Below, piece by piece: positions 22,616 to 36,400 of a stretch of DNA of 64,000 nt. The notes under the pieces were generated by a model. The model was not told where the DNA came from. It saw nothing but the letters and a program-made list of their open reading frames with translations, and made no database searches. The stretch covers positions 186,001 to 250,000 of the forward strand of contig VZRR01003270.1 of the NCBI GenBank assembly GCA_013398015.1. The letters are read 5' to 3'. Made by a program: the position numbers and the translations under genes. The DNA comes from Oreocharis arfaki (Eukaryota; Chordata; Aves; Passeriformes; Paramythiidae). Position 1 is the first letter of the stretch; each line of letters starts with the position of its first letter.

Positions 22616-25600
22616 TGGTGATGGTTGGGTGGGGCGCATATTGAAAAAGTCCCATGAGGAGGAGTGTGCTGTAGAAATTGTGTTTGAAAGGCTATTTATT
22701 TGAATTTATTCAAAACAATTTTCAATGAAATTGTTACCATGTAGGAGAAAGCAGTATACAGATGGTACAAGATATATTGCAGCCCTGAAAAAACGATGTT
22801 TGAGGCAGAAATAAGGTGCTTTTCATTGTCACATCTTACCTCGTTTCTGTTGTTGCCTCTTTTGTCAGGCCAAGCTGTAAGCAATACTCAAAGCCTTGCA
22901 CGTTTGTTGTGTTAGAGACTGACTGGCTCCAGGTCATCTCCTGTGCCCTCCTCTTGCCATGGGCAGGCTGTCGAGTGTCCTGCTTCCTTGAGGTGCCCGG
23001 AAGAAAATTCAGCTGTGAGGTTAAATATCTTGAAGGGGGCCTGTCAGATATTGTGCCTGTGTGTCTCTGGTGCCCTGTGTGTAGCTGCTTTTTACCGCCT
23101 CCCTCCCAGGTCCCCGCGCCCCTTTGTCACACAGCTGGACAGACAGTTCCCTGACGCTGTGTTTTGAGTCACAGAACCTGTCAAGCTTCTGGTCAGGCCT
23201 TTTTATATTTTCTGTTGTGCCCTGAGGTACCTTCAGCTGGTTCCAGCTGTTTTCCTGTCTAAGTGGGATGTAATTGCTCCTTCCATTTAGCCTGGAGTAA
23301 ATATACTTAAATAAAGCCATTAGTTCTGCCCTGCTTTATGGGATCACTTGATAGGAGACTAAAAATTCTCCAGTGAAACAAGCCGCTGTTAAGAAGAGAA
23401 ACGCTGTGAATTCTCACTGCGTCTAAGAGTTTAAGGATGTTTTAGCAAAAATGTCACAGCTTAAAAACAATGATTCTTTAAACTATGGTTCTTTTTCTTA
23501 CAGTCAGTAATCCAGTACTCATAATAACGATAAAATAGAGTCTGAATGATTTTGCTGTGATTTTGTTTGTGAAACAAAGTAATTTTGTAGCTTTCAAAAT
23601 GTCATAATTTCATGAAGTATATAATTAGAATGTCACTTTTTTGTCTTCTACCTACCTGGATACTGTTCTGTTAAAAAAACCCCAACCACATCTTGCTTTT
23701 GATATGGTATGGAAAGGATTTTGTGTAGGTAGTAGTCAGACCAAGTTCAGGAGAAATCCATGCAGCATGACATTTGGAAGGCCTCCTTTCATAACAAACG
23801 TGGAGCTGGCCAGGCCAAACCTTTTCACGAGGGATGTTCAAGCAGCTGTTAAACCTTCACGTTCGGGAATCTGTGACACTCGTAAAGATCCCGGCATGCT
23901 TCCTCCAGCGAGTCATCGGCGCCGAGCGTGTGATTTTCCGTGGATGTACCTGGTGGCACTGCCGAGCATGTGCAAGCCCTGCCCCAGGTCCCAGGCCTTC
24001 GGTCCTGCTGTGCTGGCACCTTGCTTCTCGCCTGGCACAGAAGCTTTTTTTAGCACCTATAACACCTCAGTTTTAAGGCTGTATCTTCTTTTGTGTAGTG
24101 CAGTTCAAGGAAGATGTGGACTGGCTGGAAAAAAAACAGAGGAGAACAGCGATAGTGATCAGAGGTCCAGGAAATGTGACCTATGAAGGGAAAATAAATT
24201 AATTTCCTTCTAATATAAAGAAGTAAGGACTGGGGGTTATGTGACAATTACATGCAACTGCATAAAAGCACAGGGACCATGCATGTCCGTGGCCTCGGTG
24301 TGACCCAGAGAGATGGGGGAAGTGGACTGTGTGGGGAGCAAGTGTTCGCAGCGCTGCTGAGCTCGCAGCCTCCCCTGGCTGCCTGCCCACCTGCCCACAC
24401 TCGCTCCTTTCTCTGAGCTGCACCTTTTTCTGACAAACAGCACGAATCAGCGGAGCCAGTGCTGTGCTGAGCACCTCATTTGCCTCCCTTCTCCAGCCCC
24501 TTTGGGGTTGTTGCTGCACGGTAGTTGCCTTTTCATTTTCATTCCTTCCCAAAGGCTGCCACGACTTTCTTCTCGCTCGGGCTGGTGGCACTGCTGCCCC
24601 TGCCAGAGGAGAGTGCTGGGGCAGCACTAGTAAGTTCCTCTTACTCATCCAGGGCCACTGAGATGTGTTTGTGTGATGCCTTCCCAGCACTCTGGTTTCC
24701 TGGGAGCAGCAGGTTGCTCTGGTGGAGCCAGAATCATCCAACAAGGCTTGATTACCCGTGTTCCACGAATTCCCGGGCATGTGGCTTCCCTGCTGCAGCG
24801 TGGCACCTCTTCCCCTCTGGGAGCCAGTGCCCTGGGCTTTGTGCTGCAGTCTGGCTGCACCCCTTCCCAGGCACGACCGAAATACGTGGTCTTTTCAGGC
24901 CACATTTATTAAGGCTGTTATTAAGTGTAGCTTGCACTGGAATGCTTTCCTCATCCTCGAAAGCTGAAATTCTCAGTCGTACCCTGAGACCACTTCTTAA
25001 CTCCAGCCCTAATGGTTAAAACAATTTGAGTCTTTTTGTTAGGAATTTATCCCTTGCTGAAGGTTCCTTCGTGAGTGCGGGGTCAGGCTGTTACAGTTTC
25101 ATCTGCTGCTGTTATTAAAATTCCCTCTCTCTGCACTAAAACTAAATCTGGCTGCTTTCATTCCAGTTCTGAGCAGCTCCCCCCCCTGCCCCCAGATAAA
25201 CCCCAGCACATTAGGTTCTTAGCAGGCACGTGTTTGTCTGCAGTGTGGCTCCCTGGTGAAGTTTGTGAGACCGTTCTGAGAATTTCTGCAAATGTTAGTC
25301 TGCACAGGAATGGGATAATGTTCTTTGGCATTGTTGGATTTGGAATTCTGATATTACACATACTGTGTATGAGATAATTAGCCATAATTTACTATGATTT
25401 TCAGTTGAGGGCTGCATTTTCCCTGCATGTAAGAGCCTGGGTTTTTACCAAAGGACTTTTTTTCCTTTGACTGACTTACTATCAGAATCACTCAGCAAAA
25501 TATAACCCTTTACTTCCTCTTTTGCTATGCATTTATTTGCAAGGTACTGAACTTTACCTTTATTATAGGCCCAGTTCCTGCCCGTGGCTTAGCTTGAGGA

Positions 25601-28600
25601 GAGCTAGAGGAAAGTTACCTGCTATCATTAGTAGAGCTACATTTTTTTCCTTCTAACATCCTATGTACATATTATACTTGTGGAGTGAAAAATTCTTTTT
25701 GATTTACCTTTAGTCACTTTTTCAGAGGGCACAGTCTGAGCTGAAAAAACAAATTTAACACCAGGAAAAGACTTATTTCGGGAGGAGGAAGGGAAGATCT
25801 ATACCAATATAATTGCATTGAATTCTAGTGTTATTCAGGAAAAGAAAAAAATCTTCTTTGTGTAGGAAGACTTTTAGTCCGTAGAATTAAAAAAAAAATC
25901 AGAAATCAGAAAAAAAATCAGAATTTTTAATCACTAAAAATTTTTATTTTTATCAGTGTTAGATTTTCGATGTTTTAAGTGACTATGTGATTTCAGTGTC
26001 ATATCTTTAGATAAGCAGAAATGAGAATATGGTAAACCTAAAGAAGATGTGTGGAATATTTTGTGTGCAGAATATTTTTCCTGGTTGTGCTGCCTTTATC
26101 CCCAAAATTTTCCTGACTTCTACAGCTATACATTTGTGAGTAGGATTCTGTCAGATCTCTTAATAAAATTCCAGATTTCATCCTCCAGTCTCTCTCGAAT
26201 GCTAATAATGTTCCAGACATATATTGTTGATTTTCCTGCTCTAGCAAAGAAAAAATACTGTCAAAACTTACAGAAGGCTTTTCTCTCCTTCTTTATTTAT
26301 TTAATGCAGCAGAATACACTGACTTCAGTAGCAGTTCTCATAAGGTTTAACTTTGCAAATTCCTTTACTTCCACCCCCATACCACTTTAATTACAGTTAA
26401 AATTTAGCACTAGGGTCTATCATGAGAAGGCAACCATTTGGAGCCAGTATGTGATTTTTTTTCTGTGATTTTGTTACCACAAATGGATGTGCTGAAGTTC
26501 AGTAAAATATTATTGCTAGCCATTACCTTATTGCTGTCCTGATAAACTGACATGAACTGTTTTGAGCCATCAGTTTTGTTCTTTGCTCAGTTGATTGGCC
26601 AGACAAGCCACCAAAATATTGAAGAAGATCAGGCAGCCCTGCTATTTCCCATAGGTCAATAAGATCCAGTAGCAATTATATCTTCCCTGAGATAATACCT
26701 TTCCAACCACATCTCCCTGGTAATCACCATTTAATTTAGCAGAATCAAGCACCTGTTGCTCTAAAAGAGGTGTTTTCCAGCGAGTCGCAGAGAAGATGGC
26801 CCCATCTAATTAATTCCTCGTGTGGAAAGTTCCATTAGATAATTACATTAAGTCAGGGCCTCATTTTTACGCCTCACCTGGCGTAGCAGCTCCTGCCCTG
26901 TGAAGGGAATGGAGTCATTTCAGAGCCTCTGTTGCTGCTGCGGAGTCTGACAGCGCTGGGGAGCTGTGCCTGTGGTGCCAAAATATCTCTTTATGGGTTC
27001 TGAGCACTCACACCAGCTTTTGTCTGAGCTAATTGAGGAGGTAGAAGGAGAAAGTCTGGATAACTTCATGCTTTTAGCTGTTACAGTGTTGCTTTATTAA
27101 GAGAATTAGTGTTATTTCCTTCTCAAGTGGCGGAAGTGTCTTCTTGGGTTTTGTTGTCGTGTTTGTTCGTTTTTTGAGTGAAGAATGTTGGTGTTAAAGA
27201 CTGGTAGGGCATTTCATCTCTTCAGACATAAGCGAATGAGGAGTGTTGTAACAACAGCGGATTTCAGAGAGCAGACAAATGGTGATAGAAGGAAGGATCC
27301 CTAAAGTTAAAGCAACCGAGCAAATAAAGCGAAGTTTCTGCCTTAAATATTCCCCTGATGCTCTTGTATTTTTGGTGGCTGCCCATGGATATTGCTGTGG
27401 GGAAATTCTGCTGCTGCCAATGGCTGTTTCAGCTCTGCTCCTCCAGGTGGGCAGAGCTGCTGAAGGCTCTCACAAATATACCTTCTGTAGTTAAAAGTTA
27501 GCCTTAAAAGCTATTCTGAGTGTCTTTTAAGGTGAGATCACCTAACCTGTGATAGCATGATCCTTATATTTTGGCACAACACCTTGGGTGATCATTTTTA
27601 TTTGTTACTGGCTTTATTTGGCTAGAAAATATGAAGGAGAGATTTGTTTTAAAGGAAGCTTCCTTTCAAGGTGAAAATTGGCTTTTTTCTTTCTTTTGTT
27701 ATGCAGCATGTTGCAATAAGGATCCACAATTACCTCTATGATTTAAGTACAATTACCTGCATCTTCCTGAAGAGTAAAAATGTTTCATTTTTATTTTAAG
27801 TCTTCATTTTGGTCATTATTTGTGTTGCTTTAGGGTTTGTGGGTATGAGAAGAAAGGCCTGGGTAGAAAAAGGAGTTCAGATTTGTGTCACTGTACCAGA
27901 AAATAAAACTTGGTAACATTTGAAGTGTTGCCCTTGGAAACAATAAATGCAGTCTATCCCTGGTTTTTAGAAGGGTTGGATTTGGGCAAAGGCACCTTCC
28001 ATCAGGCAACCAACAGAAGATTTAAGCACTTTTGAATGAGATTTTGAAGTGGAAACTAAAGGTATTAGCACCACAAACCTCCAGTGAGTGTCTGAGTTGG
28101 GGTTTATTACAGTTGTGTGAATTTGTTTCCCTCGGTGGATTCTGAGAGCTGTGAAGGCATTTGGCTGTCCCTCTCTTACAGCCTGATTTTGTCATTTTCT
28201 GGTGATGCTGTGCTGCTTCTTCTGTCAGATTAAATTTACAGGCATATTACCTCGCCTGACAGAAACATGAACTGCATGGATTTTTCAAAGGAAAGCTTCC
28301 ATGAGGAGTAACAGGACAGGGTTTCTTTATTTTTTTTTCCCGCTCTTATTTTTCCTGCTGGATTGCCCAAATCTTTTAATTTTATTATCATCCTAAATTA
28401 ATCTTATAACATTCAGCTGAGCTTGCTTTCTTATCTACAATGAAATTGCTGTGTCACCGAGGCACTAATAAACCTACCAAGGCTGTGTAAAACGAAATCA
28501 GGTTCAGGACATTTTTGTTGGGGGTTTTTGTTATTTACTTTTGACTTGCTACTCAGCTTTAAGGAAAGATCCTTCTGCAACTGTTCTATATGGATTCTGG

Positions 28601-29934
28601 GGGAGTTTTGTTATTAAAAAGTCAGCTAATACAGCGTTTCACAGTGCTCTCAGAAGCACAGAGGGGTTCGGGTTGACAGGGGCATCTGGAGGTCGTGTTG
28701 TTCAACATGATTATAGAGGGGAGGTGAGGGGCAGGAAAATTCAGGTGGATTTTACGACTGGAAATGGAGTAAGAGGAGTGTTTTGATGGAAGGAAAATGC
28801 TGAGCACAAGGATGGGGGAACAGTGTGCTGTCATTGCCAAGAACTGTCCTTCTGCCACGGCCATTTTTTAGGTCACTTTAATTGCTGGTTGTGACATGAC
28901 CTAGTTGGAAGTGGCTGCTGCCACGGAGCAGAACCTATGGAGGGTCTCCCCTCACGCAGCACTGAGCAATTGGAAAGCAGATACAGCATCACACACATTG
29001 GTCTCCGAGGGGTTTCTGAGAGAGACAAACCAGCAGACGTTTTGTCTCGAGGAAGAAAGAGATGTGGACTTAACAATTGCAGGAGAAGTTGATTGACCAC
29101 CAAGAAAAACGTTGTAATGCGTGAGGAAGCATTTATGAAATGATAAATCCTGCTAGAAAGCATCTCTGTTTCCCCTACTACTTGGCAACAGTTGCCACAA
29201 GCTGTAGAAGCCCTCTGTACAGTTCCAAGAGAGATGATGCGGTCTAACATTTTCAAATGTCTAGGTATCATTAACTCCAGCTGACAAATAGCAGTTACAT
29301 TTTATCCTAAAAGTCGTACTTATCCTGGAAGTATGTCAATAGAGACTGTGGTTTGAAATGTGGTTTAGGATACAGAGGGAGGAAAAGGCGTGGGGTACTA
29401 TTTTTAACATTCTGTCTTCGATATTGCTGTTTGCAAAAATTATATAAACCAAGCTGTTTTGTCTGAGCTTTAGGTAGTTTGTGTATGTGTGATTGTATGC
29501 AAAAAAACCACAGAAGGAAAAGCAAAAAAGGCCCGAAAGGGGAGACAGGCTCATTTTACTTATCACTAAAAATTTCCAGCAATGCAATGATGTAAAGCTT
29601 TCCTGAAGTTTGATTTCCTCTTGTCTGCATTAACTCCATCAGTGATGACTCCATTTTCATTCAGTGTAAGTGAATAAGGTTGCCTGACTTATGGGTTTTT
29701 CCTCTCACATGGCAAATCCATCTTGCTGTACTGGGAGAGAATGATAACCACATTAGTTTTGTAGTTGCATTGATTCTGAGCTGTCCTCTGGTACTGAGGG
29801 ATATGATCTTTGTTCTGTGAATGAGAAAACTGTACTTCAAGTGCTACACTAACAGGGAAAAAAAGTCCCAAATTTGCCTTTCCTGTAAAAACGTTTCTGA
29901 ACAGATCTTTGGCTTAAATTAAAGTAGTAGCAAC
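22616..29934. other. CACNA1C exon 1a intron, non-coding stretch
   Basis: This is 7.3 kb of mostly unique sequence. I see one probable CR1 tail near 28.65 kb and a TAATTA-rich block near 26.81-26.86 kb. There are no recognisable exons. Frames of up to about 190 codons near 24 kb have no domain, splice or composition support. Confidence 0.6.
28652..28706 (-). mobile_element. Possible CR1 3'-tail fragment
   Basis: CACAGAGGGGTTCGGGTTGA followed by GGGGCATCTGGAGGTCGTG resembles the antisense CR1 terminus (CACAGAATGG-type start, then the GGACCTCTGGAGGTCAT-type motif). It is only about 55 bp and diverged. Confidence 0.45.
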
Positions 29935-31775
29935 AGGAATGGAGATTCCACAGCATTTCTGCGCCACCTATTCCAGTGTTTTACCACACTCATAATAAAA
30001 AATATTTTCATTGTATCCAATTGGAGTTTCGTCCTTTATGACTTGTCTGCTGCCTCTCATCCTCTTGCTATGCACCTCTGATAAGAGGCACCACCAACTG
30101 CTCTATACCCTCCTCTTGAACCCCTGAAGACAGCAACAAAGTCTATCTAAGTCATCTCTTCTTCAAGATTAGCCCAGTTGTCTCAGCCTGTACTCATACA
30201 GTGTGTGCCTCAGCCCCCTGATCCTCTTAGAGGCTCTGGACTTGTTCTTATGTCAGTGTCTCGTACTGAGCAGCCCCAAACTCGATGGGGCATTCCAGCT
30301 GTGGCCTCACAGAACGACTTCCCTGTGACCTGCTGCCAACATCCTTGTGGAGTAGGGCCAGCATGTGGTGGGCCTCCTTCAGAGCCGGGGCATGCTGCTT
30401 GCTCATGTTCAGCTTTTTGTCTAGCAGGACACCTGGTTCTTTTCTGCAAAGCTGCTCCCCAGCCTCTACTGGTGCATGGGATTATTCCATCTCAGGGGTG
30501 GGGTTTGGCGTTTGTGGTTTGTGCCAGTCCAGGGAAATTGTCACATTTCTTCCATACCTAGTCTACAGCTCTGCAGTCGAGCCACAAAGTTGTGTGGGAG
30601 ATTGTCAAAGGCCTTGCTAAACTCAAGGTGAGTGGCACCTATTACCCTCCCCTTGTGCACAGAGCCAGTGATCTTGCCCTAGAATAGTCAGGTTGGTGTG
30701 CCATTGTGTGCTTTTGGTAACTCACATTCCTCTTTATCCTTTGTGTGCTTGGATATGGCTTCTAAGAGGACTTACTCCATGATCTTTCCAGGAACTGAAG
30801 TTAGGCTGACTGCCCTACAGCTCCCTGGCTCCTCCTTCCTGGAGATGGGCACGGTGTTTGTCTTGCTGTTCATCAAAAACCTCCCCTGATAGTCATGACC
30901 TTTCAAAAATGAGGGGAGAGCTTTACAGTGACACTGGCCTCCTTTCTCCACACCTTCAGATAAAACTCATGTTGTTCCAAGGATCTGGGTGTGTCCAGCT
31001 GCCTTAAGTGCTCCACTCCCACAGACTGACACTGGGCTTGCAGACTCTGGAGGCCTAAAGACAAACCTTACCAGGAACTGAACTCCTTCCTCACAAAAAA
31101 AAAAACAACCCAAAACCCAAAAAAACCCAAAAAACCCAAAACCAACCAAAAAACCCCCCTAAACCCAAAAATAAACAAAAAAAGATGTATGGCAAAGCAG
31201 TCATTGAGTACCTGGGCCTTATCCATGTCCTTTCCCACTGCTTTCCCTGCCAGACTGAGCTGTGGGGCCGTATTCTTCCCAGCCTTCCCTCTGCTGCCAA
31301 AGTACTTAGAGAAGCCCTTCTTCCCTTTAATCTCTCGTTTTTCTCAACTACATCTGAGCTTTGGCATTGGCCTTCCACCTGCATGTCCTTGAGCTGAGAT
31401 GGGAATTCCCTGCTCATCCGTGCTGGCTTCCTGCCTGCCAGGCTGACCTGTTCCTGTGCACTCAAAAGGGGGTCCGTGAGGACCAGCCACATGTCCTGGG
31501 TCACTTAGCCCTGCAGGGCAGGCTTCCAAGGGATCCCCCACAGCCCATTCCCAAACAAACCGAAATATTGTCCGAATTCCAAAGTTGTGATTCTGGTATT
31601 TCTCTTGCTCGGCTTGTTCCAGGGTGCTGAGCTGCAGAGTGCAGTGTTTGCTGCAGCCTAGGCTGCCCTTGACCTTCACATCGCCCAGCTCCTCGTCCTT
31701 CTTTTACGAATACCAGGCTGAATGCCTCTCCTAGTCATCTTCTTGATAAGCCACATCAAGAAATTGTCATCAACA
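29935..31775 (-). mobile_element. CR1 LINE, degraded, with reverse-transcriptase remnants
   Basis: This is the largest repeat here, on the - strand, with its 3' part near 29.94 kb and 5' part near 31.77 kb. Reading the - strand, I recognise the RT motif EFSKAFDNLPHN (near 30.61-30.64 kb). I also recognise AVSLTSVPGKIME followed by an in-frame stop and then VLLEAIS (near 30.76-30.82 kb). Further 5', GCAGCCTAGGCTGCCC (near 31.65 kb) matches the antisense of CR1 ORF2. The copy has stops, internal deletions (the catalytic F-A-D-D region is not found) and an A/C-rich insertion, so it is dead. Reading frames on the + strand at 30.2-30.6 and 31.2-31.6 kb are its antisense. Confidence 0.85.
31095..31187. 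repeat. A/C-rich low-complexity insertion (AAAACCC-like) inside CR1
   Basis: Degenerate AAACCC/AAAACCC/AACC units interrupt the CR1 homology. They may be an expanded internal tract. They are not telomeric TTAGGG on either strand. Confidence 0.8.
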
Positions 31776-33174
31776 TATTAACATGATTATTCATGAGAAG
31801 GAATTGATTTCATGAAGTGCCTAGTTCAAAATTACTGACTAAAGAAGTTTGAATAAGTTTCCCAAACTACTGGCTAATTATCCAAACTGAACCATTTAAA
31901 GCTCTTCCACTCCTTGTATTAATAGGAGCCACAATATTCCCATGCTGGCTATGAGAGGAAAAATCAATATCAGCAAACGTACATTCGTATTGATTTATCT
32001 TCCCTTTTGGTTTTCTAATTTAGTAAAGGCTACTAATGCAGCATTACATAAAGATTCTCAGGAGAGTAAAAGGGCTAATAAGAGCAGGTATTGCTGTTTG
32101 TTCTGGGGAAGTGAACTGACTGTGCTGTTCATAGTCAATTGTTGCCCAGTCTCTGAGACGTGGACTTTTGAGCCATGTGTCAGGGAGCATTATTCCAGGG
32201 AAAGGGATTAGAAGGTCAAGATGACTTTTTGGAATGCAGGCCCAGCACGCTGTCAGGAGTTTTGAATGTCCTCGTATACATGTACAGAGCAGTCAGTGAC
32301 CTTTGTGAAATTAGGTTAGAAAAGGGATTTCAGGTCATGTCCAATTATTATGCATGTATTTGATTTTTAATATATTGTTTTGTGGCTTGTATGAGGAAAA
32401 AGCAGTGCCTTATGAAAACGATCATTTTGTTTCAGTTACTCATTCTAAACAAAGCAAAGGAGAGCAAATGAGGGGAGGAGATATTGTGGATGATTTGAAA
32501 ACTGAAGTTTATGACTGTCCAGGACACCAGAAAATTATCATATGGGGAAATGAGTCAGCTACACACCTGTAGGTTACCTCCTCAGAGGTTAAATGGGGAT
32601 GTGATATAGTACAAGCTATTGCATGTTTCAACTGGTATAAAGCTTCAGAAAAAAACCCTTTTAATAAAAAAAATACTCCTTGTGACATTACAAACATGAA
32701 AGTGCAGCAGGTTATAAAATGGGAAGAGCATCTTCTGTGCTCTTACTGTGCACCATCAGTAGGCACAGGTTCATGACTGGAAGTATTCCACATGGCTGGG
32801 TTTTTTTTTTTTCCCCTCCCCTTTTTGAGGATAGGGCATTCATGAGGACACTGTCAAAAAGTAGGACATTTCCTTATCCTACCAAAGGACAAGGAAAACA
32901 ACAGATTACTGAAAAATAAGACAGAATAATTAGGTCATTGAAGGTCTGGGCTCATAGAGGTATTTAGTGTCCCAGAAGAACGGCTGATAATCTGCAGCTG
33001 AAAAATCGCCTTTTGAGGATGATTGTAAAAGTTGAGTTCTGTCTTCCAAGGCCCAAATTCCTAGCTTTTTTTTCAACTTCCCCTGAATTTGGCCGTCAAG
33101 GCGTTCTGTTAGAGAAGTAAATGCAAGGACAGCCTTTGTCCCACTCTAGTTGATGGAAAATTAATTTTCCTTAG

Positions 33175-33456
33175 CCGCCTTCACTGAACCATCAACAAGT
33201 TCTTGCATGCGGAGGAGGATTACAGCTCAGTTCGGAGTGCCCAGCGACAGAGTGGCTGTCTCCTCATGGCCATGATGTCAGAGTCTGAAAAACTGAGCTC
33301 AGACTGCCCTTCCCCGTTGTCCACCAGCAAAGACTGTGACTCCTGCTGGGAGTTACAGCGATACCAGAGTGGTTCACCACAGAGATGTGCCTTTTTCCTA
33401 GCGACAGGCATTTCGCTGCAAATGCAACCTCTTCACTCCGCCTTTTAGTTCCGAAG
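33175..33456 (+). other. Candidate unidentified exon (splice-bounded, CpG-retaining)
   Basis: The 282-bp block is preceded by TTAATTTTCCTTAG, a good acceptor, and followed by GAAG|GTAGAG, a fair donor. One frame is open from about 33203 to a TAG at 33446-33448 and includes MSESEKLSSDCPSPLSTSKD. CpG dinucleotides are denser than in flanking intron. I recognise no family. It could be a non-coding exon, a conserved regulatory element or chance. Confidence 0.25.
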
Positions 33457-36400
33457 GTAGAGAAGATAAATCAGTGTCACAGAAGCAAGGTGTTCCAGGG
33501 GTTCTGTCAGGAAGTAGTACTTGAACGTAATGTAAATATTATAATTCCATGGAAAGAGAGCGAGGATGTTACTCACAGGGCCTTCGTTCTCGTATCATTC
33601 ACACAGTCCTCTGGACGTCGTTTTCTCGGTGCGCCTCTCCTGAAGCACACACTCTCACCCACCCCCACATTTAAACACACAAAATGGTTTTACTGCACAG
33701 TTTATTAGAACAGCTGGAACGTTTCTATTCCTAGCCCTTGTCTTACCGTTTGAAAACCAGGAGTAACTGGCAACCAGTGTAGGTGATCACACTGTTACGT
33801 CAGCCCCGAGGAGAAAACAGGGGCTACACCTGCTGGAGAGTGCAGAGACACAGGTATGAAGTTCCTGTTAGTTTTTGAGTTCAGTGCCTCTCGTGTTCTG
33901 GGCTGGTTCTGCCCCTATAGCTTGTTCTTCTTCCATACTGAGCATATGGAAGTCACAATTCTTTTATGGAGCTTCAACTTGACAAGATGCAAGTCATGAA
34001 CGTGACAGAAGGCCTTGGAATCTGGGCAGAGTTGCTTGTCAGATTGCAAGTCCTGGCTCTGGAGCGTTTATTACCCACTTTCCTTGGGAACTTCCAGTGT
34101 GTGAATTTTTGAATACCGTAGGATAAAGCACTTCTTACCTTTCTTTTAAAAATGACTGATTTTTTTTTTCTCCAGAAACTTGCAGAATAAAGTCAACCTC
34201 CACCCTGAGAAATTTCAATCCAAACAGTTAAAAACTTTGTTGTCAAAAACTGAAAAGAATGCCTTGTAGTAGTGTTGCCTTGTACTTATGTTGTGTTAAA
34301 GAGGGGTTATTTTTAAATGGAAGTCAAACTAGAGTACCATTCAGTAACACTAGTCCCTGTGGATTTTCAGTTCTTTCGTTACAAGGTCTCAAACAACTTC
34401 ACAAATACCTCAGTGAGATGCAGAAGTACTGTATTCATCTTCTTTTAAAATAAAAATAGGGTGGGAAAGGCTGCATTTGGTCAATGTGAGGGAAGAGGCA
34501 ACACACGTTTGAGGTTAGACATAAAATAATTTACCAAGTCCTTCCTGTTAACCTTTAAAACTGCAGATTTAGGGAATATTTAGTAGTTCCATTTTTGTTT
34601 AGGATGGCTCTAATATTCGTTGAGGTCAGTGTGGCCCTGTGACTTCAGTAACTTTTGGTTAAGGTCTCTTAGTGTTTGCACAGTCACAAAAACCTTGCTT
34701 AGTTGCAAAAATTTATGGTTTTTTCTACCCTCCCTGTTCCTTTGTAGGTAATGCCTGGGCCAGGGGCCTGGTAAGTGAATACCAGACTTTAGATATTTTA
34801 GATATTCACTTCCATCATTTTGGCCTGGCTAGGGCAAAACCACAATCACCTGTGATACCTGTTCTAGAAAAAACCCTTCTCAAGGCAAACATCAGCTTGG
34901 AAATAATCGTGGATAGCTTCTAATAGAGGACTCCCTTGGTGCCCTTTCTTTAAAGAGAGTCTGTTGACTGGAAGTTGAATGGACACTCTCGAGAAAAAAA
35001 CATTCAAGAGGAAAAATTTTAATGTATTTTAGCTTTAGGCCTGTATTTTTTAGAAATATTTGTAAAAAATCAATACTGATTTGTGTTTGTTTACATTTTG
35101 CTTTGGGTTCTTATTACAATGACCACTATCATTCTGCATTTACAATCATTTTTACCTTCTAATGCACTGGAGAGTAGTTTATCTTGTGTAACTTGGTGAA
35201 GTTATTAACCCCTTTACACTCACAGATTTGCCCATATTGATGAAATACCTCTGAAGACACCTGATACGTCACCTGTCTGGACAAGTTGCTGCTGGTGAAA
35301 AAATGATGAGAATCATTTTCTCAGAAATATTTCCAGTATTTAGCAAGTTTGCCAGCAGAAATATTGACAGGGTTGTACATAAATGACGTCGTTTCCCTCA
35401 TGGAGAATTTAGCAAGGAATGTCAAGCGCGTGTTTCTTTTCCTGTAAGCTTCAATAATAAATTCCTCTGCACTTACAAATCTACTCTTCCCACTCTTAAC
35501 TGGGAGCACACCAGCTTCCACAGTGCCACAGGAAGGGAAAAAGGGGAAAATGTCAGTAAAAACATCCTTGCTAGCTGTAAGGCTGGGAGGTAAAGGGTGG
35601 AGCACGTGACGGTTTGGCTAAACCGAGATACGTCTTGAAACCAAAGAAATTGAAGAAATTGTCTTTCTCTCTTTCTGGTGCTTTAAATGGGATCTGAACC
35701 CAGAAAGCTAAGTGTGGATAAGAATGAAAAAACACAAGGAAAGTATGCAGAAGATGCAATGAGTTGATACCTTAAACAGTGTCAAGTATTGGAGAAAAAA
35801 AGAAAAGTAAAATATGTTGCATGTTTTTTCCTTTTTTTGGAGGGGGGATGGGGTTGGAGGGCAAAGATGGGACAGCTGGTAAATCTCTTATTTAAATATA
35901 GTGTATTTTAAGGTGTACTCTGGCTTATCCTTTGGAACTGAGTAAGAGCAAGTGTCTAATAACAAAGGTTTTGGGTACTTCAGAAGTCACTAATCTTTCT
36001 CGGAGTGTTCGGTAGTCACTGTCACCCAGGTGTTCAGGGTGACAGCAGCACCCTTTTCCTCGATGTTTCATTGTTATGAGAGTAAATTATTCAGGAGCAC
36101 CTTCTTTATGTACCATGTGTTGGCCTCTCACAGGCTGACATTTTACTCACCGAGTTCAGGGTTGCCATGTGGTTTTCCCCTGCACTTTTTGGGGGAGCAC
36201 AGGGCTCAGGTCACTCGGTGAGTGTGTTTCCTGTTCAGAGCTGAAGGGAGGTTGTGTAGAGAGGGCAGTGCAGGGGGCTTTTTGCTTTTTCGGATACTCT
36301 GTGATACACACAGCTGCAGGTAAGTGGTACCCTCAGTCCCTCCTGGAATCCCTTTTCACATGCAGAAGAAGTAAGGTGCTGGGAAACAGCTTCATTCCCA

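Noticed and set aside
22229..22655. Open frames of Phe-Ser repeats on + and Lys-rich repeats on -
   Set aside because: They are pure translations of the (TTTTTC)n microsatellite.
24199..24780. 193-codon - strand frame and overlapping + strand frames near 24-25 kb
   Set aside because: There is no domain, splice support or consistent codon pattern, and both strands are open over the same GC-richer stretch.
31095..31187. AAACCC-type tract considered as interstitial telomeric DNA
   Set aside because: The units are irregular and are not TTAGGG/CCCTAA. It is low-complexity sequence inside CR1.
30178..31630. Several + strand frames of 70-127 codons
   Set aside because: They run antisense to a dead CR1 element whose recognisable RT motifs are on the - strand.
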